NCBI GenBank assembly: GCA_964420145.1
Contig: CAYQRB010000038.1
Span: 1 to 6,871 of the forward strand
Reading direction: 5' to 3'
Length of the DNA: 6,871 nucleotides
From: JAJTYI01 sp964420145
GTDB taxonomy: Bacteria; Patescibacteriota; Dojkabacteria; B142; OLB20
Below, in pieces: positions 4,363 to 6,871 of this stretch; within the stretch, counting starts at the first letter, position 1, and the number at the start of each line of letters is the position of its first letter. A program made the translations under genes and the position numbers. The notes beneath the pieces are model-generated. The model worked only from the letters and a program-made list of their open reading frames with translations, searched no databases and was not told where the DNA came from.

Positions 4363-6871
4363 ATAGATAAAAGAAATAAATTTAAAATAACAACAGTACA
4401 AATATATACTATAGTCTTATTAGTCGTTTTGTTGGGGATACTTTTTTTTATGTCTCGACAGTTTGAAAAACCTGCTGAGATAGAGGATACAAGTGCAGCA
4501 CAGAGCAATTCTACTGTTTTCTCCAAAGTTATAATAGATCCTAATTTTTTGGGAAGAACTGCGGTTGCGGATATTGATGGCGATGGCAAAAACGATGTCA
4601 TCGTTCACCGATGGGGGACACAAAGAGGAGGGACTGATAATGGAGAAATAAGATGGTACAAATACCCAAATTGGACAGTTACTACAATTAAAAAAGATCC
4701 TAATTTTTTTGGTGATGCTATAGTAGCTATGGATATAGACGGTAATGGTAAAACGGATGTAGTTGTGGGTAAGCAGAGAGACAAGATTTCTGAAGTTTGG
4801 GTTTACTTTCAGCAAGCGAATAATCAATGGGATGAGAAAAAAATTTCGGATTTAGAAGAAGATTCCGGGCCAGGTTCTGAGATTAAAGATATCGAGATTC
4901 ACGATATGGATGGAGATGGAAAATCCGATATTGTAGTTAGGACACATAGTAAAGTTGCAGTATTTTTCCAAAATACTAATCTAACTTGGGATAATAAAAT
5001 TATTACATCAGAAACGCACGAAGGAATGGCAGTAGGTAATGTTGGTGGTAGCTCTAAACCAGATATTGTTCTTAACGGTTTCTGGTATGAAAACGATGGG
5101 AGTAGAAATTTTGTAAATTGGAAGAAATATGATTTCGACACTTCTTGGGTTGAATCTTCGGGAAAAGGTTATCCACTAAACTCAGTTACGGTCCGGATTG
5201 TCAATATGAACAATGATGCATCTAACGATATTGTCGTTTGTCATTCAGAAAAAGAGAAGATGCCACTAAACTGGTACCAGGCAGTAAACCCTACTCAAGG
5301 AGTAGGTGGTTGGATAAAACATACGGTGGGGATGGTTGATTTTTGTCATAGTATGGATGCATATGATTTTGATAATGATGGGGATACGGATATTATGATG
5401 GTTGAACTTCCCAGAAAAACAGACTCGTCTGCATATTTATTTACAAATAATGGATCACAAGTTTTTGCTAAATCAAAAATAGTAGATGGTGGTGGATACA
5501 AGGCAAGTGTAGGAGATATTGATAATGACGGAGATTTCGATATTGTTAGCTCTAAAGCTTGGAACACTGGTGTTGGACATTGGGACGATGGTATAGTTGG
5601 TAGTCCTCTTTATTTCCTTCAAAATAATACCTCTCCACCGTCAGATAGGATTAGTCTAAAGAACTGGAAGAGACATATTATAGATCCTCAAAAAGGATGG
5701 AAAACAGTAATGATATCTTCTGCTGATTTAGACAATGACGGGTATAAAGATATCGTTACTGGTGGGTGGTGGTACAAAAACCCAAAGAGGCCAAATGGAA
5801 GCTGGGAAAAGAAAGTTATAGGAGAGCCTTTACGCAATATGGCAGTCCTTTTTGATGTTGATGGACAAAACGGTATTGATGTTATAGGGACAAAAGGAGG
5901 TGCTGATTTAAACAGTAGTGAAGTAGTTTGGGCTCAAAATGATGGAAGAGGTAATTTTACTATTAGGCAAAATATTCCTAACGGAAATGGTGATTTTATA
6001 CAAGGTGCTGTTGCAGGTATTCTTAGAGGTAAGCAGATCGCACTTTCTTGGCATGGGAAAGGAGAGGGAATACAGTTTTTAACTATTCCCGAAAATCCAG
6101 CTGTGACTTTATGGGGTAGGACGGTAACTGCTACGGCTAATCAAGAAGAAGATCTGTCTTTGTCTGATATTGATAGAGATGGTAAAAATGATTTACTGTT
6201 AGGAACTAAGTGGTTGAGAAATACTAATGATGGGTGGAGTTCACATACTATTAGTAATAAAACAGGAGATCCAGATAGAAATGCCTTAGCAGATATCAAT
6301 CAAGATGGTAGACTAGATGCTATTGTTGGATTCGAAGCGATCAATGAGCTAGGAAAGTTTGTATGGTATGAACAACCAGTAGATTCTACTAAAGAGTGGA
6401 TAGAACATATTATTTCTACCAATGTGATTGGTCCTATGAGTTTAGATGTAGCCGATATGGATGACGATGGAGATCTAGATATAGTGGTAGGAGAACATGA
6501 TTATAGAGACTCTGGAAGTCCCAGGTTATTAATTTTTGAAAATATCAACAAAGGTGCTACTTGGGGAGGTCCATATATAGTCTATACCGGTGATGAACAT
6601 CATGATGGTGCGCAGGTTGTAGATATAGACAATGATGGGGATTTAGATATTATTTCTATTGGGTGGGTGAATAATAAGGTTCTGTTGTATGAAAACACTT
6701 CTAGTCCTAATACACTCAGTACACCTGTTCCTACAAATACTTTAATTCCTTCGGTCTCAAATACACCAAATCCTTCGGTAACAAATCTTCCGGGAAACAG
6801 ATGTGGAAAAGCAGATACGGATGGAGACGGAAGATTCACCATAGTAGACTTTGTACAATTTGCACTAGCAT
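4363..6871 (+). CDS. Membrane-anchored FG-GAP/VCBS repeat beta-propeller protein with dockerin (3' end outside window)
   Basis: The frame is open from a TAA at 4351-4353 to the window end, about 836 residues from 4363, with no internal stop. No ATG, GTG or TTG lies ahead of the membrane segment. I place the start at ATA 4363, giving MDKRNKFK, similar to MDRK of the neighbour; this is uncertain, and the first ATG (4450) would delete the anchor. Layout from 4363: basic cytoplasmic end (1-13), hydrophobic segment (about 14-30), spacer, then about 14 repeats (about 65-775) centred on D-x-D-x-D-G-x-x-D-(I/V)-(V/I), the calcium-binding FG-GAP/VCBS signature of beta-propellers, often followed by W-x-x-x-x-I. 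A Pro/Thr/Ser linker leads to a dockerin start (RCGKADTDGDGRFT) that is cut off. Such proteins are typically extracellular and serve in adhesion or ligand binding; some propellers of this type are enzymes. No catalytic motif is evident. It follows the previous gene by about 26 bp. Confidence 0.82.
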   Translation, partial: MDKRNKFKITTVQIYTIVLLVVLLGILFFMSRQFEKPAEIEDTSAAQSNSTVFSKVIIDPNFLGRTAVADIDGDGKNDVIVHRWGTQRGGTDNGEIRWYKYPNWTVTTIKKDPNFFGDAIVAMDIDGNGKTDVVVGKQRDKISEVWVYFQQANNQWDEKKISDLEEDSGPGSEIKDIEIHDMDGDGKSDIVVRTHSKVAVFFQNTNLTWDNKIITSETHEGMAVGNVGGSSKPDIVLNGFWYENDGSRNFVNWKKYDFDTSWVESSGKGYPLNSVTVRIVNMNNDASNDIVVCHSEKEKMPLNWYQAVNPTQGVGGWIKHTVGMVDFCHSMDAYDFDNDGDTDIMMVELPRKTDSSAYLFTNNGSQVFAKSKIVDGGGYKASVGDIDNDGDFDIVSSKAWNTGVGHWDDGIVGSPLYFLQNNTSPPSDRISLKNWKRHIIDPQKGWKTVMISSADLDNDGYKDIVTGGWWYKNPKRPNGSWEKKVIGEPLRNMAVLFDVDGQNGIDVIGTKGGADLNSSEVVWAQNDGRGNFTIRQNIPNGNGDFIQGAVAGILRGKQIALSWHGKGEGIQFLTIPENPAVTLWGRTVTATANQEEDLSLSDIDRDGKNDLLLGTKWLRNTNDGWSSHTISNKTGDPDRNALADINQDGRLDAIVGFEAINELGKFVWYEQPVDSTKEWIEHIISTNVIGPMSLDVADMDDDGDLDIVVGEHDYRDSGSPRLLIFENINKGATWGGPYIVYTGDEHHDGAQVVDIDNDGDLDIISIGWVNNKVLLYENTSSPNTLSTPVPTNTLIPSVSNTPNPSVTNLPGNRCGKADTDGDGRFTIVDFVQFALA
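4561..6660 (+). repeat. Array of about 14 FG-GAP/VCBS propeller-blade repeats
   Basis: Asp-rich blade motifs start near 4570, 4732, 4903, 5035 (degenerate), 5203 (degenerate), 5365, 5515, 5725, 5854, 6016 (strongly degenerate, GILRGKQIALSW), 6166, 6292, 6454 and 6622, about 125-210 bp (42-70 residues) apart. The clearest copies read DIDGDGKND, DFDNDGDTD, DIDNDGDFD, DMDDDGDLD and DIDNDGDLD. At DNA level the copies are diverged, so this is an old protein repeat and not a recent tandem expansion. Confidence 0.85.
6793..6871 (+). repeat. Dockerin-coding direct repeat, copy 2 (runs off the window)
   Basis: Second copy of the dockerin-coding segment at 4097-4175, offset by 2696 bp and in the same reading phase relative to the protein. 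It begins at the Gly-Asn-Arg-Cys that ends the linker and continues to the last base of the window. Confidence 0.9.

Noticed and set aside
4334..4366. The two dockerin genes might be one gene split by a frameshift.
   Set aside because: The first protein has a complete C-terminal dockerin ending in TAG, and the second begins with its own basic N-terminus and membrane segment after an in-frame TAA at 4351. They are two proteins with parallel layouts.
4420..4520. Lipoprotein signal in either dockerin protein.
   Set aside because: Neither has a Cys directly after the hydrophobic segment in a lipobox context; the first Cys of the upstream protein (residue 37) lies 13 residues past its membrane segment.
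1..6871. tRNA, rRNA, CRISPR array, insertion sequence or phage genes.
   Set aside because: No cloverleaf-like element, evenly spaced short repeats with spacers, transposase motif or terminal inverted repeats were seen. The repeated units in the propeller gene are coding blades, diverged at DNA level.

Overview
The window looks like chromosomal DNA from a bacterium of the Candidate Phyla Radiation (Patescibacteria), perhaps Microgenomates or Dojkabacteria-like. The reasons are AT-rich DNA, a division cluster followed by dockerin-bearing surface proteins, short gene spacing, no Shine-Dalgarno sequence at any visible start, and divergent but complete FtsA and FtsZ. The phylum is an inference from style, not a proven placement. 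TGA serves as a normal stop (ends of ftsQ and ftsZ), so the UGA=Gly code of Gracilibacteria/Absconditabacteria does not apply. All genes are on the + strand.

Left half (1-3271): the division block ftsQ-ftsA-ftsZ. The window opens inside ftsQ/divIB, showing the C-terminal extracytoplasmic region. An 81-bp gap with a plausible promoter leads to ftsA (actin-like membrane tether of the Z ring). A 125-bp gap with short repeats, a small hairpin and a possible promoter leads to ftsZ (tubulin-like GTPase). FtsZ carries what looks like two copies of its C-terminal partner-binding peptide, and FtsA has a Lys/Glu-rich insertion.

Right half (3329-6871): two probably cotranscribed genes for membrane-anchored extracellular proteins. 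Each has an N-terminal membrane segment, an extracellular domain, a Pro/Thr/Ser-rich linker and a dockerin-like calcium-binding module. The first has an extracellular domain I do not recognise and a complete two-loop dockerin. The second is mostly FG-GAP/VCBS-type repeats, about 14 blades and so perhaps two seven-bladed beta-propellers, and is cut by the window edge at the start of its dockerin. The second gene has no ATG/GTG/TTG where its N-terminus should begin; an ATA sits in the expected place.

Together: ftsQ, ftsA and ftsZ are the core of septum assembly. The two dockerin proteins look like parts of a cell-surface attachment or scaffold system whose receptor (a cohesin-like domain) is not in this window. 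Their position directly behind ftsZ may be simple adjacency or may link surface display to the division locus; the sequence alone cannot decide.
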